DNA of 26,221 bases from Fragilaria crotonensis (taxonomy: Eukaryota > Bacillariophyta > Fragilariophyceae > Fragilariales > Fragilariaceae). Both the position numbers and the translations under genes were made by a program. The stretch is taken from the NCBI GenBank assembly GCA_022925895.1, contig JAKSYS010000774.1, positions 1 through 26,221 of the forward strand. Reading direction: 5' to 3'. Below, in pieces: positions 1-9,200 of this stretch (position 1 is the stretch's first letter; every line of letters begins with the position of its first letter). The notes beneath the pieces are model-generated. The model was not told where the DNA came from, searched no databases, and saw nothing but the letters and a program-made list of their open reading frames with translations.

Positions 1-450
1 ATCTGTTCACCAACGACAATTGGTGACCTCCATCATCCATTCACACCTCGTTCACTCTCCGTCGACATCGCCAACACTCCAGTGAAACCTAAAACCTAAA
101 TAATTCGTCTCAATTGAAATCAAAGTTTTAGGCTAAGCCTAGAGAAGAACCTTATCTTGAGTTTAACCTAGCACCTAGCTAGCACCTCTACCCCTGTTGT
201 GAAGAGTGAATTAATGCGGAGTAGAGTTTGGGTATCGGGCATCGGCATTGTTCACCATCGTGAATCATGATTTAATCATAGGCTCGGAAGACTTAGGAGA
301 GGACTAATAATGCCTGAGCCATGAGAGTCTGAGACCTGCGATTGGGGAAATGACGAGCGTATCTCGAGCAGAAAGGAGGAGTACCTGTACTACGGTAGGT
401 GTACCCGTATGGTACTATTCACTCTAGTCTCTAGTGTCTACCCTCCCAAC
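1..450. other. Intergenic DNA left of the transposon
   Basis: No gene can be supported here. Reading frames are short and show no recognisable motif. The stretch at about 379-420 contains clustered GTAC words like those in the other intergenic regions of the window, which suggests host DNA that predates the neighbouring insertion. Confidence 0.6.
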
Positions 451-499
451 GGCATTATTTAAGGCCAAATGACCTTATTTAAGGCCGTTTTTGCCAACC
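451..499 (+). repeat. Left terminal/subterminal inverted repeat of the transposon
   Basis: This stretch carries two TTAA sites (459-462, 479-482) inside GGC.TTATTTAAGGCC-like words and ends with TTTTTGCCAACC. The same elements occur as the reverse complement at 3151-3206. Alignment is imperfect and needs small gaps. Confidence 0.5.
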
Positions 500-3202
500 T
501 CCATATGCTTTGCCAATTCTGTAGCAAGGTCCGTTGAGCTCCAGGTTTGGCATATCTCTTTGTAACACATGCAGCAAGGTTGGGGTAAAGGGGTTTTGGC
601 TGGATATCCTTCCATCCTTCCTTGAAGAGTAATTAGAAATCTTCGGCGGCTAAATTTTTTTGCGAAGGAATTTTGATCGTATTTGTCGACGGTCGCCCCT
701 GAACTTTGAAGGATCAGACCTCCTTCAGAGCAAAGCGAATTGAGCTCTTAATGCCAAGAGTCGATCCTCGTTTCGTGATTGGAGCAAGGGTGCAGGCGAA
801 AGCTCACCATGTGACATCACTCTCGCTCTGAGTGTCACCGATGATACGGAGCCAATGCCAAAACGAAGCACGTTAACGGGACTGTGACTTCAGTAAATTC
901 AGTCCCCTCGACCAATAACAAGCATGCTGTCACTCTCATCACCGCAGCTTACGAGCTTGGTGGTGGTCCTATCAAAGGAGTTGTCCTTGAATTCGCGATC
1001 AATCAAGTTGGCAGAAGAGGGATCGACGATGAACCCGTGACTGGACTCGGGAATGGAAACGACGCTCCCATCGACGACGCAATTGGAGCTCATGTTGCAA
1101 GAGTGAGCAATGAAGAGATGCTTGCAGCTCTCGAGAGCTCAGATGAGGTGTCGAGGACGAGGTAAGAGCTGCTGAGAGGACAAGAATTGCAGCTGCTGCA
1201 GCAGCATTTGTTGCATTGCCAGGGCCACCGCAAGGACCAGCAGGACCCTCCCCTTTTGTTGCAACTGTTCACGATGTACACTGGCGTGCGTCAGCCACCA
1301 CTGAACCACCATTGAATGGTGCTGTTCCTCCTCGTCAATGGAGTGTCAGGACTGCTGAGGGAGATGTCTTTGTTCCAGGAGCAGGAACAAACATAGCTGC
1401 CGTGTCTGAGATGTCAGGGCTGGAGTTTTTCTTCTCATGTTCCCTCCCAAAGCAACTCAGGGCCATGGTCAAATTGACTAACACTGAATTGATCAAGTTG
1501 GCGCTGCAAACCACTAACACCTCTGAAATGCTCAAATTCTTTGGCCTCTTGATCTTGATAACGACGTACAAGTTTACTTCCAGGGCAAGCTTGTGGGCGA
1601 TGACTGCACAAATGAAGTATAGACCAGCACCTCACTTTGGTCGCACAGGAATGTCAAGAAAATGATTTGACGACTTGTTTTGGGCAGTAAGGTGGAGTAA
1701 ACAACCTGCTGAACGTGAAAAGGACGAATGTTCAGAGGTACACAGGTGGAAGTTGGTGGATGACTTTGTTGCTGCATTCAATGAACATCAAGCAAATTTT
1801 TTTATTCCGTCGGATCACATTTGTGTTGACGAGTCCATGAGCCGTTGGTACGGCCAGGGAGGCCATTGGATCAGCCATGGCCTCCCACAATACGTTGCAA
1901 TCGATCGCAAGCCTGAGAATGGCTGCAAAATCCAGAACTCTGCTTGTGTTTGGAGCGGTGTGATGCTTTGTCTAAAGTTGGTGAAGGGTGCTGACCTTGT
2001 TGGTGAGGAGGACAAAAGTCAAGGAAACCAGGAGGTCGGTCTGTTGCATGGTACTCAAGTCTTGAAACATGTTGTCTCACACTGGTTTGGAACCAATCGA
2101 ATTGTTTGTGCAGACTCCTACTTCGCTTCGGTCGGCGCAGCGAAGGAGCTTTATCGAAACGGACTTCGATTCATTGGCGTCGTCAAGACGGCCACGAAAG
2201 GATTTCCAAAATCCTATCTCACCAACGTTGAACTCCATGAATGCGGCGACTTCCATGCCGAAGCTTCCGACAAGACTGACGCTATGGATCCTGATATGGC
2301 TGCCTTTGTGTGGATGAATCGTGAGCGTCGGTATTTCATTGCAACGGCAGGCAATCTTGCGGAGGGAACACCATATACTCACTGACGCTGGCAGCATGTG
2401 AACCATGCTCCAAACGCAGCTCCAGAGAGGGTATTCATGACAATCAAGCAACCTCAAATTGCAGAAGTCTACTATGATACTTGTGGGGCTATTGACCGTC
2501 ACAATCGATACCGACAGGACGACCTTCGAATGGAAAGAAGGTCAAGACAAAGGATTGGTCGGTAAGAGTCAATCTATCTATTTTTTCCATGATTGTTGTC
2601 AATACATGGCTTGTTTTCTATGCATTCAAGAATTCCCCAGACCTTCTTGCGGGCAAAAAAGAGATTCTGCAGAAGGACTTCTATGCAATGCTTGCAGAGG
2701 AGTTGATCGACAATACCTACGGCAGCAGCATCAGCAGTGCACGGCGACCGAGGTCGTCACCGACCAACTATCAAGATGCGTGCATGAGGGCGCTGGAATA
2801 TGGATCTGCACGCGCTGGTGTCCTCACTCATTTAACTCCAGTCAAGAGACTTAAGACTTCTGGAGGTAAAGCAACAAATCATAGGTACCGAGGGGGATGC
2901 AGAGAGTGTCAGAAGAAGTCAACTTGGCAATGCAGCGACTGCGGCGTCAGTGGAAAAACGGTGTTTCTTTGCTCAACAATATATGGCAAATGGTGCTTTT
3001 TGGACCGCATTGCTCACAACCATGCACACATAGATGAAGAATGAAGCATCGTATCAATGTTTCAATCATCTTTTATTAGTGTCAACATTGCCGTATTGAC
3101 CGTCATGGTCAACCCCTCTTTTGAGTGGAGTACAGTATCTTTTCCACGAATGCTGGCAAAAAATGGATGACGTTATTTAAGGCACTCGATGGCATTACTT
3201 AA
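459..3202 (+). mobile_element. Degenerate piggyBac-like DNA transposon
   Basis: The element is proposed from a piggyBac-type transposase pseudogene (884-3044) with matching sequence at both ends. TTAA, the piggyBac target and duplication, occurs at 459-462 and 479-482 on the left and at 3177-3180 and 3199-3202 on the right. The ends are imperfect inverted repeats: GGCATTA..TAA.GCCA at 451-466 matches the complement of about 3187-3206, CCTTA follows on each side, and TTTTTGCCA (488-496) matches TGGCAAAAA (about 3154-3163). The 400 bp before the transposase and 130 bp after it hold no other gene. GTAC words common in host intergenic DNA are scarce inside. Which TTAA pair is the true edge is uncertain, because the repeated TTAA could also reflect nested or subterminal repeats. 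Confidence 0.6.
884..3044 (+). pseudogene. piggyBac-like transposase (DDE_Tnp_1_7 type), inactivated
   Basis: Once catalysed cut-and-paste movement at TTAA. Seen: the fragments read 884-1162, 1216-1662, 1666-2382, 2386-2538 and 2538-3044. All three acidic residues expected for the family are visible: Asp at 1828-1830 (VDESM context), 2113-2115 (CADSYF) and 2494-2496 (IDRHNR). The C-terminus has the cysteine-rich zinc-binding domain (CREC, CSDC, then C/H residues) typical of piggyBac proteins. Breaks: a frame change near 1131-1162; TGA at 1663-1665 in a GMSRK*FDDL context; TGA at 2383-2385 in PYTH*RW; and a one-base loss at about 2533-2541 inside an A/G run. Both nonsense codons are explained by CGA to TGA at a CpG. 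The first codon shown is GTG and the true start is unclear. The body is multiply broken but the triad is intact, so inactivation looks fairly recent. Confidence 0.85.
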
Positions 3203-3206
3203 TGCC
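3151..3206 (-). repeat. Right terminal/subterminal inverted repeat of the transposon
   Basis: This is the reverse-complement counterpart of 451-499. It contains TGGCAAAAAA at about 3154-3163, TTATTTAAGGC at 3173-3183 and GGCATTACTTAATGCC at 3191-3206, with TTAA at 3177-3180 and 3199-3202. It sits about 110 bp after the transposase stop, as expected for a piggyBac 3' end. Confidence 0.5.
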
Positions 3207-3212
3207 AAGGGC

Positions 3213-3793
3213 TTGGAAGGCTAGACACTAGGAGTATTGCACTTCGCTATGCGCTGGGCTTCTTGGAGGAAACGCCAGTACGTGTAGCTTCGATAAGTAG
3301 TGTGGCTCTACTATACACTCTGCACGCTGTGCCAGGTACAGTACTAGTACTTGCTCTCATGAGTCCAGTGGATTATCCGCAAGCAAGACGCTGGGCCGAA
3401 AAATTAGTCGACATAAACACTGCTCGCACTCAATGTCACCATTTGTATCCGCTACTGTACTACCGGTAGATAGAGGATATACTTCGGAGCCGTAGAGTAG
3501 CTGTCCACTGGAGGTTCCGGAAAATCCACTCCGGTGCAAAATACTGTGTAGGTATCTTACTACTGTACCGGTACAGGTTATGAAGACTTCGAGTATTCAC
3601 GAAGTCGTAAAGTCTATATCTGGAAACAAATGATGGATTTCGATTAAGTGCCGCACGTTTTCTGCCCAGATACAAAAATCTCCTTCAGACAGATCATACT
3701 AATTATTTAGATATATATTTTCATCAACTTAGTTACTCTGCCTTTTCCACGTCCTCAACTTCTATGTTAAGGTTTCGATGTGCTGGCTGGAGA
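3213..3793. other. Intergenic DNA right of the transposon
   Basis: No gene is supported. The region contains GTAC-centred words, for example GTACAGTACTAGTAC near 3337-3351 and GTACCGGTAC near 3565-3574, and AT-rich sequence near 3690-3730. Confidence 0.5.
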
Positions 3794-3906
3794 CTGAATG
3801 ATTCATTCAGGGGCATTCAGTTGCTTGAACGATTCATTCAGGACCCTTCAGATGCTTGAATGATTCATTCAGGACCATTCAGTTGCTTGAATGATTCATT
3901 CAGGCT
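3794..3906 (+). repeat. 31-bp tandem minisatellite, block 1 (4 units)
   Basis: The word GATTCATTCA starts at 3800, 3831, 3862 and 3893, an exact 31-bp period. Each unit continues with GG.CCATTCAG.TGCTTGAA. Across unit junctions TGAATGA-T-TCATTCA forms a 7-bp-arm palindrome. There are no unique spacers. Confidence 0.9.
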
Positions 3907-4017
3907 ATTCAAAAAAAACAGACATTTTCTCAACAACGAACTCGAAGTACTCCGAGTACTGCAGTACAACATCAGTACGAGGTACACTTGTTGCAAATAG
4001 TCGTTACTTAAAAAATC

Positions 4018-4114
4018 GTTCAGGGGCATTCAGTTGGTTGAACGATTCATTCATGACCATTCAGATGCTTGAATGATTCATTCAAGACCATTCAGTTGCT
4101 TGAATGATTCATTG
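4018..4114 (+). repeat. 31-bp tandem minisatellite, block 2 (3 units plus a partial)
   Basis: The same unit as block 1 recurs with GATTCATTCA or GATTCATT at 4044, 4075 and 4106, again exactly 31 bp apart, preceded by a partial unit (GTTCAGGGGCATTCAG) from 4018. The 110 bp between the two blocks is unrelated, suggesting an insertion or a segmental duplication. Confidence 0.85.
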
Positions 4115-4130
4115 AGATGCTATTTGAAAA

Positions 4131-4201
4131 TGGGGTTGCGGGAAACACCGATTTTTCACTACGGTTCCCGCAATCCCGAAAAATTCCGGTGTACAGTTCA
4201 G
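4131..4201 (+). repeat. Outer inverted-repeat arm, left
   Basis: The reverse complement lies at 5086-5156 with 4 mismatches in 71 positions. The arm itself contains GGGGTTGCGGGAA (4132-4144) and its inverted form TTCCCGCAATCCC (4175-4187), so it can also fold alone. Confidence 0.9.
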
Positions 4202-4245
4202 TAGCTACTGGTATCAGTAGAGAGTACTGAAATATGGAGTATGTA

Positions 4246-4297
4246 TACGCGAAGGACAAAGTCGGCAGTTTTTTTAGGGGATGCGGGAAACAGCTGG
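4246..4297 (+). repeat. Inner inverted-repeat arm, left
   Basis: It pairs with 4756-4807 at 49 of 52 positions. It starts TACGCGAAGGACAAAGTCGG and includes the motif copy GGGGATGCGGGAA at 4277-4289. Confidence 0.9.
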
Positions 4298-4360
4298 TTT
4301 CGATTTGTTGTTTCGTACTATTATCAAAAAATGGAGCTCGACAAAAATAGCGTCTTTCAG

Positions 4361-4420
4361 AGAATTTTCGAGTTGTCCAGAGGATTTTCGAGTTGTCCGG
4401 AGGATTTTCGAGTTGTCCTT
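4361..4420 (+). repeat. 3 x 20-bp tandem repeat in the foldback loop
   Basis: Units 4361-4380, 4381-4400 and 4401-4420 share AG.ATTTTCGAGTTGTCC. A GGACAACT-bearing 21-bp repeat lies inverted at 4648-4710. Confidence 0.9.
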
Positions 4421-4422
4421 CT

Positions 4423-4492
4423 GGATCACTTCTTAACCCTATTTTTGTGTAGCTTCTGGTATAGGTCTACAGGGATTAAAAAGAAGTGATCC
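4423..4492. repeat. Hairpin at the start of the foldback loop
   Basis: GGATCACTTCTT at 4423-4434 is repeated inverted as AAGAAGTGATCC at about 4481-4492, with AACCCT and AGGGATT continuing the pairing imperfectly. The enclosed loop is about 46 nt. Confidence 0.7.
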
Positions 4493-4647
4493 CAATTCCG
4501 GATCACTCATTTCTTGAAACGACTTTTCGGAGCGATTTGACTTTTTGAAACTCGTTTCAGAGGATGAAATTACTTTAACATGGACTACTCTACTGACATT
4601 CCTACACACCCTAGTACTCAGTACCGCTATGCATTAGGGATATGCTC

Positions 4648-4710
4648 TCGGACAACTTCTCGGATCACTCGGACAACTTCTTGGATGACTCGGACAATTG
4701 TCGAATCCGT
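4648..4710 (+). repeat. 3 x 21-bp tandem repeat in the foldback loop
   Basis: TCGGACAA starts at 4648, 4669 and 4690, a 21-bp period. Its core is the reverse complement of the AGTTGTCC core of the 20-bp repeat at 4361-4420. Confidence 0.85.
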
Positions 4711-4755
4711 GTTGAGCTCTCTCTGACGCAATAGCGTGACACCAGAGAATCAATT

Positions 4756-4807
4756 CCAGCCGGTTCCCGCAACCCCTAAAAAAACTGCCGACTTTGTCCT
4801 TCGCGTA
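4756..4807 (-). repeat. Inner inverted-repeat arm, right
   Basis: Inverted copy of 4246-4297, with the motif TTCCCGCAACCCC at 4764-4776. Confidence 0.9.
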
Positions 4808-5085
4808 TCTTACATGCTCATCATACGTATGACATATATGCATATATCATACGATAGCAATACAAGCTGTTCAATGGAAGCGCGATCCGAGACGCCGTTA
4901 CGAACCCTGGAAAACGGTGTTCTCTCTAGTAGTAGAGTTCTGGGTTTTTAGGAGGAAGCATACGTAATCAAATATATTATTTCATTTTATGCGTAGTCTA
5001 CTATATATATATATATTTACTATACTCTTATACTACAGTACTCTGTATTCCAGTACAGTACTTGTATTCTGTACTGATTCCAGCA

Positions 5086-5156
5086 CTGAACTGTACGCCG
5101 GAATTCTTCGGGGTTGCGGGAACCGTATTGAAAAATCGGTGTTTCCCGCAACCCCA
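5086..5156 (-). repeat. Outer inverted-repeat arm, right
   Basis: Inverted copy of 4131-4201 (67/71). It contains GGGGTTGCGGGAA at 5110-5122 and TTCCCGCAACCCC at 5143-5155. Confidence 0.9.
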
Positions 5157-5490
5157 ATGTCTTATCCCGAACGTGACGAACCTGAAACACCGGGGAATTA
5201 CCAATGACATTATAAACTGTCCATCTACACGTGTAAAAAACGGATTGTTTGAAAAGTTCCTGCTGCCACTGGCCAATTTTGTCCGAAGTGCACATTCGAC
5301 GTACAAAAAATCACGACCCATCCGAGTGCAGAAAATCAAGAATCCAATCCCGTATAAACTCTACCGTTAGTATTGGGCTCCATGTAGACACACGTAGAAC
5401 GGCGGTAGAGCGAAAATTCCGGAACCTCCTGTAGCTGGTTTTCAGAAAATCCATCCTATGACATATTAAAAGCACATGGTTGCGTTATGG

Positions 5491-5590
5491 CAGCCTTTAT
5501 ATGCAAAAAAGGTTTATATCAAGTGATCATGTGTCATATGCAGCGTTTATATGCAAAAAAGGTTTATATCAAGTGCTCATGTGTCATATG
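5491..5590 (+). repeat. 50-bp direct tandem duplication
   Basis: 5491-5540 and 5541-5590 are nearly identical: both start CAGC.TTTATATGCAAAAAA and end TCATGTGTCATATG, with differences only at about two positions. A second short direct repeat, GCACATGGTTGC, brackets the pair at about 5472 and 5620. Confidence 0.9.
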
Positions 5591-5734
5591 TCATATGAAT
5601 CTACCCTATTAATGTTAATGCACATGGTTGCATCTTGGCATGCGCCGTACGCGTCAGATTCAAGGGTTATTCATTCTCGTTCTACTCCATGATTATATTG
5701 TATGTGGAGTATGGATTTTTCTAGCTGTACCTGT

Positions 5735-5940
5735 AGGACGTGAATACGAAGTACGCAGTACTCCAGTACCAGGTATTACTCCACAGAAGCATGTGGAGTG
5801 TACGAGTACTGGTACCGTAAGGGTTCCGATGTCATACAGCAGTACATACCTGGTACCAGTACGTATCCCAAACATGCATGATGTGCATGACGCATGATCG
5901 CATGATGCACTAATGTACTGTACCAGTACTGTACTGTACA
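5735..5940. repeat. GTAC-palindrome cluster
   Basis: Dense overlapping words such as GAGTACTGGTACC, CCTGGTACCAGTACG and GTACTGTACCAGTACTGTAC occur here. The same word family recurs in other intergenic regions. Confidence 0.7.
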
Positions 5941-6093
5941 GGAGATTTCGGTTTTGATCACAAATATATAGTATGTTCTTGAAAGTGGATGTAAATATTT
6001 GAAACGAAGCCTGAATTCCCAAGTTTTTGGTCTTTATTATTATGTCGATCAAAAGGCGAGACCACCGACCACCGAGCCTTGCACGACCGGCCA

Positions 6094-6104
6094 TATATAA
6101 AAGG
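6094..6104 (+). promoter_or_regulatory. TATA box of the membrane-protein gene
   Basis: TATATAAAAGG is a strong TATA match, 146 bp before the ATG at 6240 and 191 bp before the ATG at 6285. It predicts transcription starting near 6125-6130. Confidence 0.6.
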
Positions 6105-6118
6105 TCAGACGCCCCTCT

Positions 6119-6140
6119 GTCTCGGCCTTCAAACCGAGAC
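6119..6140 (+). promoter_or_regulatory. Short hairpin at the predicted transcript start
   Basis: GTCTCGG (6119-6125) and CCGAGAC (6134-6140) form a perfect 7-bp inverted repeat with an 8-nt loop, about 25 bp after the TATA box. It could be a 5' UTR hairpin or a palindromic factor site; function is not known. Confidence 0.35.
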
Positions 6141-6239
6141 TGAACTTGTCACTCCCAGATCTCCTCCTCGTCGCCCTCCTTCTCCAACGTAGTCGAAAGA
6201 CTTTTTGTTGTTCCCACGAAGAGACTAGAGATCGTTTTG

Positions 6240-9200
6240 ATGAAGAGAACTCGGGCACGGTGTGCCAATGCAAGTACCAACGTCATGAAGTTATCCTTCA
6301 ATTATTTATCACCTCCTCGGTTGGTTCTTATCATCCTATTTTGTCTGTCTCGATCTGCCTTGTCTCAAACCTTACGGTATGAGTGTTATGCCCACCTCGA
6401 AGGCGCTGATCACAATCGAGACAATAAATTAAATAGAGAAGAATTCACGAATGCAGTCAATCGCATGGGGAAGGGGCACAATAATGACGCGTTGGAAGTG
6501 AATAATTTCATGGAACTTCCATTGGCCATCCAAGAAGCGTTCACACGCCTATCGTGCCGCTGTTTGGCTTTGGGACAGGAGAATGTGAATGTGGCGGTGT
6601 CTTGTTGCGGGGGAGAATACGCAACAGTGGACATTTCCGGTATAGTGCCTGGTACGCGTCCGACATCGGCCGAGGCACAACTTTTAGATGAAACATGCCA
6701 GGCAATTGACGATGCTCTGGCTAAATCCAAAATATCCAATGCAGACTTCCGTTTCAAGTCGTGGATGTATTGAGCGATGTCACATTTGCTCGCCAAGCAA
6801 CAGTAGCACCGACGTCGAATTCACAGCAGTGTTTGATTGGCATGGTTGTCTCTGATCAAAACCCGAGAGACGGTCTCATGAGCAGTTCGGAATACGTCGT
6901 TTTCGTCAATAGACTCTCCAATAAAGCTTTTGGCAGCACATTCGATGACCTTCCAACTGTTCTGCAAACAAACTTTGACAACCTGGCCCAAACCAATGGA
7001 GAGATCAACATCGAAGGGTCAACTCCTGGCTCCGATGCCACCACGGAACAAGAAGCGTTCCTTGAGCAAATATGTTCCGACACTCAAAGTGCTATTGATA
7101 CGGCACTGAGTGATCCCAATCGACCATCGGAACCACCATCACCGACCGCTATTCTGCCAACATCGGATGCCGTGCCGACTCCAACGCCCACTTCACCTTC
7201 CAACGTTCTTCCTACCACCCCCGTCTCCCTGACTAGATCGCCCACCAGAGCTCCAATACGATCACCAACAACGGGCACTCCAGAGCCAACACCGTCACCG
7301 CCAACGAGCACGCCCAAGCCAACACCGTCGCCAACAAGTACGCCCAAGCCAACACCGTCGCCGGTAACAAGTACACCCAAGCCAACTCCATCGCCGGTAA
7401 CGAGTACGCCTAAGCCAGTACCGTCGCCGACGCCAGGGCCACCATCGTCCAGTGGTACTGCAAGACCGACAAGGCAGGTAAATGAATGCTTCGTTGGAAT
7501 GCTCATCAGTGACAGCTCTCGCGACGGCACATTGGACCAAACCGAGTACGTGACCTTTGTCAATTTTTTGCAGAATTCGTTCGAAGGCATGACATACGAC
7601 GAGTTGCCCTCGGTCCTTCAGGATAATTTTGATAATTTGGCTACCAATGGATCAATTGACATCGAAGGTGTGGCGGGTCCAACCGAGGCGCAAAACATCG
7701 TCCTTACGAACATATGCGACGAAACCAACCAAGCCATTAGTGCGGCACTTGACATCCCGACCATTTCGCCGCAGCCTGCTGCGACCCCTTCGCCAACGAG
7801 AAAGCCGACACCACCGCCTACTCCGGTGCCAGCCACACCTGCTCCTACCTCAACGCCAACGACGAAGCCGACTTCATCAGCGCCAATTTCACCGCCAACG
7901 AAGAAACCAACGTCATCCGCGCCGACCTCACCGCCAACGAAAAAGCCGGTTTCATCCGCTCCAACATCAACGCCTCCGCAAATAACTACATTGGGTCCAA
8001 ATGAAATCCAAAGTCCCGCCCCAACTTCAAGAGCTCCTACAATATCGTCGCCTTCAATATCGTTCCAACCCTCTGGACAATTGGAGAACGTCGAGGTATC
8101 TAACATTTTCGTGATCTCCAATACGGATGGCATCACTGTCAGCCAGCTTAACAATGCAACAAACCCGGAACGAATTAATGTGGACGACGCCTATGCATCC
8201 ATAGTACAGACCACAATCGACAGCGAGTTCCAAGGATCAAGATACCTCAGAACGAGACGATTTCTGAAAGTCGATTACGTCAGCGCAGGCGCTCGCCAGT
8301 TCACTGACGTTGCGTGTCCAGCGGGGGCTGCTGCGCTTGCCTTGTGCCAACAGGTCCTTGCGACATTCTTCCTTGCAGTTTCTAGCGACGAGGATGCTGC
8401 GCAAGTGTCGGCGGACGCCAAGGCGGCTGTTGATGCAGCTATCGCTGCTGGCGACATGCAATCACTTCTAAGTCAGGAAGGATCGTCAATTAGCGTTGAA
8501 GAGGGCGCCCCTATTGTTGATGTACCCACATCCGCACCTTCATTGCCGCCGTCAGATGCTGCCACACTCAAGCCGACGTTTGGTGGATTCTCCGGTGACA
8601 TTACAATTGAGAGTGTTTTCTGCATTTCGAATACTATCAATATGACTGCATCTGATTTGCAGGCAGACAACAGCAACAAAGTAGACCTAGAGGCTGCCTA
8701 CAACAACACCGCGTCAGGGGTTGTAACAGCAAAAGGTGACGTGGGAACCAGTTTCGTTCCGTCCAGCGGATTCATCACGGATATTGTTGATGTTCCGTGT
8801 CCTGCAGGTTTGACCAACGCAACTTTGTGTCAGCGAGTCAACGCGCAATACAACATCTCGGCAGTCAGCGATGATAGAGGCGCCACCCTCCAAGAGTACA
8901 CTAACGCAACGAATACGGCCATCATAGAGGGCGAGCTTCAGAATGCCCTTGACAAAATCAACCGCAGCACACCTATTAACATTGAATGGCAGATGAGCAC
9001 TCAGTCTCCGACGCCGACCCCAACGTCCGCGCCCACAGGAGGCGGAGATGGTGGTCTCTCGACGACTGCTACGATTTTTATCGGAGTTGGCAGCGCAGTC
9101 GCTTCGCTAATCTTTTGTATTGGACTCTACTTATTCTGTGGACGACGCCCCGCTCGAGGCTCCAAGCAAGGACGCCCTGGAAAAGCTTCAGCGACTGAGG

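Larger units (their letters stand above)
4131..5156. mobile_element. Non-coding foldback (nested inverted-repeat) element
   Basis: Two nested pairs of inverted repeats bound a gene-free 1.03-kb segment. The outer arms 4131-4201 and 5086-5156 match at 67 of 71 positions. The inner arms 4246-4297 and 4756-4807 match at 49 of 52. All arms carry GGGGTTGCGGGAA or its complement. The loop has 20-bp and 21-bp tandem repeats and a further hairpin. No transposase or target-site duplication is evident, so foldback transposon/MITE is an inference; a long hairpin RNA locus is the alternative. Confidence 0.6.
5157..6090. other. Intergenic DNA upstream of the membrane-protein gene
   Basis: No gene is supported. 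It holds the 50-bp tandem duplication (5491-5590) and a GTAC-palindrome cluster (about 5735-5940). The last part should contain distal promoter sequence of the gene beginning at 6240. Confidence 0.5.

Noticed and set aside
1162-1204. GTAAGAG...GCAG as an intron in the transposase
   Set aside because: None of the nearby AG acceptors gives the right phase, and open coding-like sequence continues through the segment in the other frame, so a frame break is simpler.
1663-2385. TGA codons in the transposase as evidence of TGA reassignment
   Set aside because: Other genes in the window end at stops including TGA in the usual way, and the transposase also has frame breaks, so pseudogene decay is the better explanation.
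2459-2854. 131-residue plus-strand frame over the transposase C-terminal half
   Set aside because: It is an off-frame reading of the transposase; the transposase motifs lie in the other two frames.
3794-4114. CRISPR-like array
   Set aside because: The 31-bp units are head to tail with no unique spacers, and the DNA is eukaryotic.
7084-8154. Long minus-strand open frames opposite the Pro/Thr/Ser linkers
   Set aside because: They are valine/glycine-rich mirror readings of CC.-ending codon repeats; the plus strand carries the domains and the frame.
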